From positions 434,001 to 498,000 of the forward strand of contig NZ_JAKRGF010000001.1 of NCBI RefSeq assembly GCF_022347685.1: a stretch of DNA of 64,000 nt, in the 5' to 3' direction. The position numbers and the translations under genes are program-made. The notes beneath the pieces were generated by a model. It saw only the letters and a program-made list of their open reading frames with translations, was not told the DNA's origin and did no database searches. This document shows, piece by piece, positions 63,083-64,000 of this stretch (position 1 is the stretch's first letter; every line of letters starts with the position of its first letter). Source of the stretch: Thalassobius sp. Cn5-15 (lineage in GTDB: Bacteria; Pseudomonadota; Alphaproteobacteria; Rhodobacterales; Rhodobacteraceae).

Positions 63083-64000
63083 ATGACCCGCGACAGTGCC
63101 ACCCATGTGGCCTTCCTGATCTTTCCAGATTTCCCAATGGCCTGCCTCACTTCGGCGATTGAACCGCTGCGGGCCGCCAATGAAATTTCGGGCTGTCATG
63201 CGTTTTCGTGGACCGTTCTGTCTGAGGACGGCGCGCCGGTGACGGCCAGCGCCAACGTGATTTTCCAGCCCGATCAGGCGTTAGGTGACGGGATAAAACC
63301 TGACTACCTCTTTGTTCTCTCTGGCCCCGACGCCCTGTTTCACACCCCCAGCACTGGCAACGGTCACCTACGCTACCTCGCCCGTCACGGTGTGCAGATC
63401 GGTGCCGTCAGTGGCGGGGTGTTTCCGCTGGCAGCCTCAGGTCTGATGCTGAACCGCACCTGTTCGGTCCACTGGGCCTATCGGTCGGCGTTTGAGGCGG
63501 AATATCCCGACATTCCCATGAGCGACAACGTGATCGTCATTGACCGTAACCGCCTGACGGTGTCCGGCGCAGCGGCGATGTTTGACCTGATGTTGAGCCT
63601 GATCGAAGAGGCGCTGGATCCATCCGTGATGACCGAAGTGGCCTGTTGGTTTCAGCACCCGCTGGTGCGCACCGCCGGTGTCAGCCAAAGCGTCCCAGCG
63701 TTTAAGACCGGCACAGTGACCGATGATCTGCCGCAGGCCGTGGTCAGCGCCATCGAAGTATTTTCTCAAAACCTCGAAGATCCCCTCAGCATCGCGGATG
63801 TGGCCGATCAGGTCCGCGTCTCATCGCGCAAGCTGGAACGCCAGTTCAAAGCCGCTCTCGGACAAAGCCCCTTACACTATTACCGGATGCTGCGGATGAA
63901 CGCAGCACGCCAGCAGGTTCTATACACCCGCAATAGCCTGACAGAGGTGGCGCAGGCGGTGGGCTATTCCAGTTCTTCTACCCTCACACGGCATTACCGC
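63083..64000 (+). CDS. GlxA/GbdR-type AraC-family regulator (cut by window edge)
   Basis: From ATG 63083 (GGAGG upstream) 306 codons are open to the window end. The first 200 residues are a DJ-1/PfpI-like domain (HVAFLIFPDFPMACLTSAIE, IGAVSGGVFPLAASGLML). An AraC-type double helix-turn-helix follows (LSIADVADQVRVSSRKLERQ, FKAALGQSPLHYYRMLRMNA, LTEVAQAVGYSSSSTLTRHY). Regulators of this architecture include GbdR, which activates betaine/sarcosine catabolism in Pseudomonas. A link to the sox operon 9 kb away is inferred only. The 3' end lies outside. Confidence 0.9.
   Translation, partial: MTRDSATHVAFLIFPDFPMACLTSAIEPLRAANEISGCHAFSWTVLSEDGAPVTASANVIFQPDQALGDGIKPDYLFVLSGPDALFHTPSTGNGHLRYLARHGVQIGAVSGGVFPLAASGLMLNRTCSVHWAYRSAFEAEYPDIPMSDNVIVIDRNRLTVSGAAAMFDLMLSLIEEALDPSVMTEVACWFQHPLVRTAGVSQSVPAFKTGTVTDDLPQAVVSAIEVFSQNLEDPLSIADVADQVRVSSRKLERQFKAALGQSPLHYYRMLRMNAARQQVLYTRNSLTEVAQAVGYSSSSTLTRHYR

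Overview
This 64 kb window reads as a chromosomal segment of a marine-type alphaproteobacterium, most likely a member of the Roseobacter group (Rhodobacteraceae). That placement is an inference from family knowledge. It rests on high GC, tight ATGA-coupled operons, the pgi-pgl-zwf cluster, zapA next to tkt, a heterotetrameric sarcosine oxidase operon, a TAXI-TRAP transporter, and several secreted Hint/RTX proteins. I see no rRNA, tRNA, CRISPR array, transposase or phage gene.

Layout. 1-8.2 kb: end of an EamA permease, enolase, two small sensor/cupin proteins, the pgi-pgl-zwf (Entner-Doudoroff entry) operon on the minus strand, and an orphan radical SAM enzyme. 8.2-20.5 kb: a small exported protein, anmK, tyrS, a GNAT, a U32-family protein, aroK-aroB, a small membrane protein, an exported protein, xerD, a CBS-domain membrane protein and a MobA-like nucleotidyltransferase. 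20.5-30.8 kb: an accessory block of three large secreted RTX proteins, each ending in a Hint domain, around an XRE-type regulator and AT-richer non-coding DNA. 30.9-40.3 kb: a kinase-fold protein, zapA and a coiled-coil partner, tkt, an inverse-autotransporter-like beta-helix protein, a DUF808 membrane protein, gap and a 47-residue membrane protein. 40.4-48.1 kb: a TPP riboswitch followed by ten closely spaced or overlapping thiamin genes, thiD-thiO-thiS-thiG-thiE-thiF-thiY-tenA-thiZ-thiX. 48.5-53.9 kb: the soxB-(orf)-soxD-soxA-soxG operon. 54.1-58.6 kb: an unusual signalling module. It consists of a LysR-type DNA-binding domain fused to a response-regulator receiver, a hybrid histidine kinase with HPt domain, and a periplasmic binding protein encoded directly upstream of the kinase. 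58.8-63.0 kb: a TAXI-TRAP solute receptor, a fused TRAP permease and a universal stress protein. 63.1 kb to the edge: a GlxA/GbdR-type AraC regulator cut by the window end.

How the parts fit. The sugar-metabolism genes zwf, gap and perhaps tkt carry similar GTTAGCGC-centred palindromes upstream. This is consistent with one LacI-type carbon regulator (CceR-like). The thi operon covers thiazole and pyrimidine phosphate steps plus salvage uptake, but has no thiC here. The sox operon, signalling module, TRAP importer and GlxA regulator could together form an uptake, sensing and oxidation locus for an N-methylated compound; that link is inferred only from adjacency. The main oddities are the LysR-REC fusion, a SoxD lacking the usual zinc cysteines, an extra unidentified gene in the sox operon, and two non-coding stretches that look like decayed genes.
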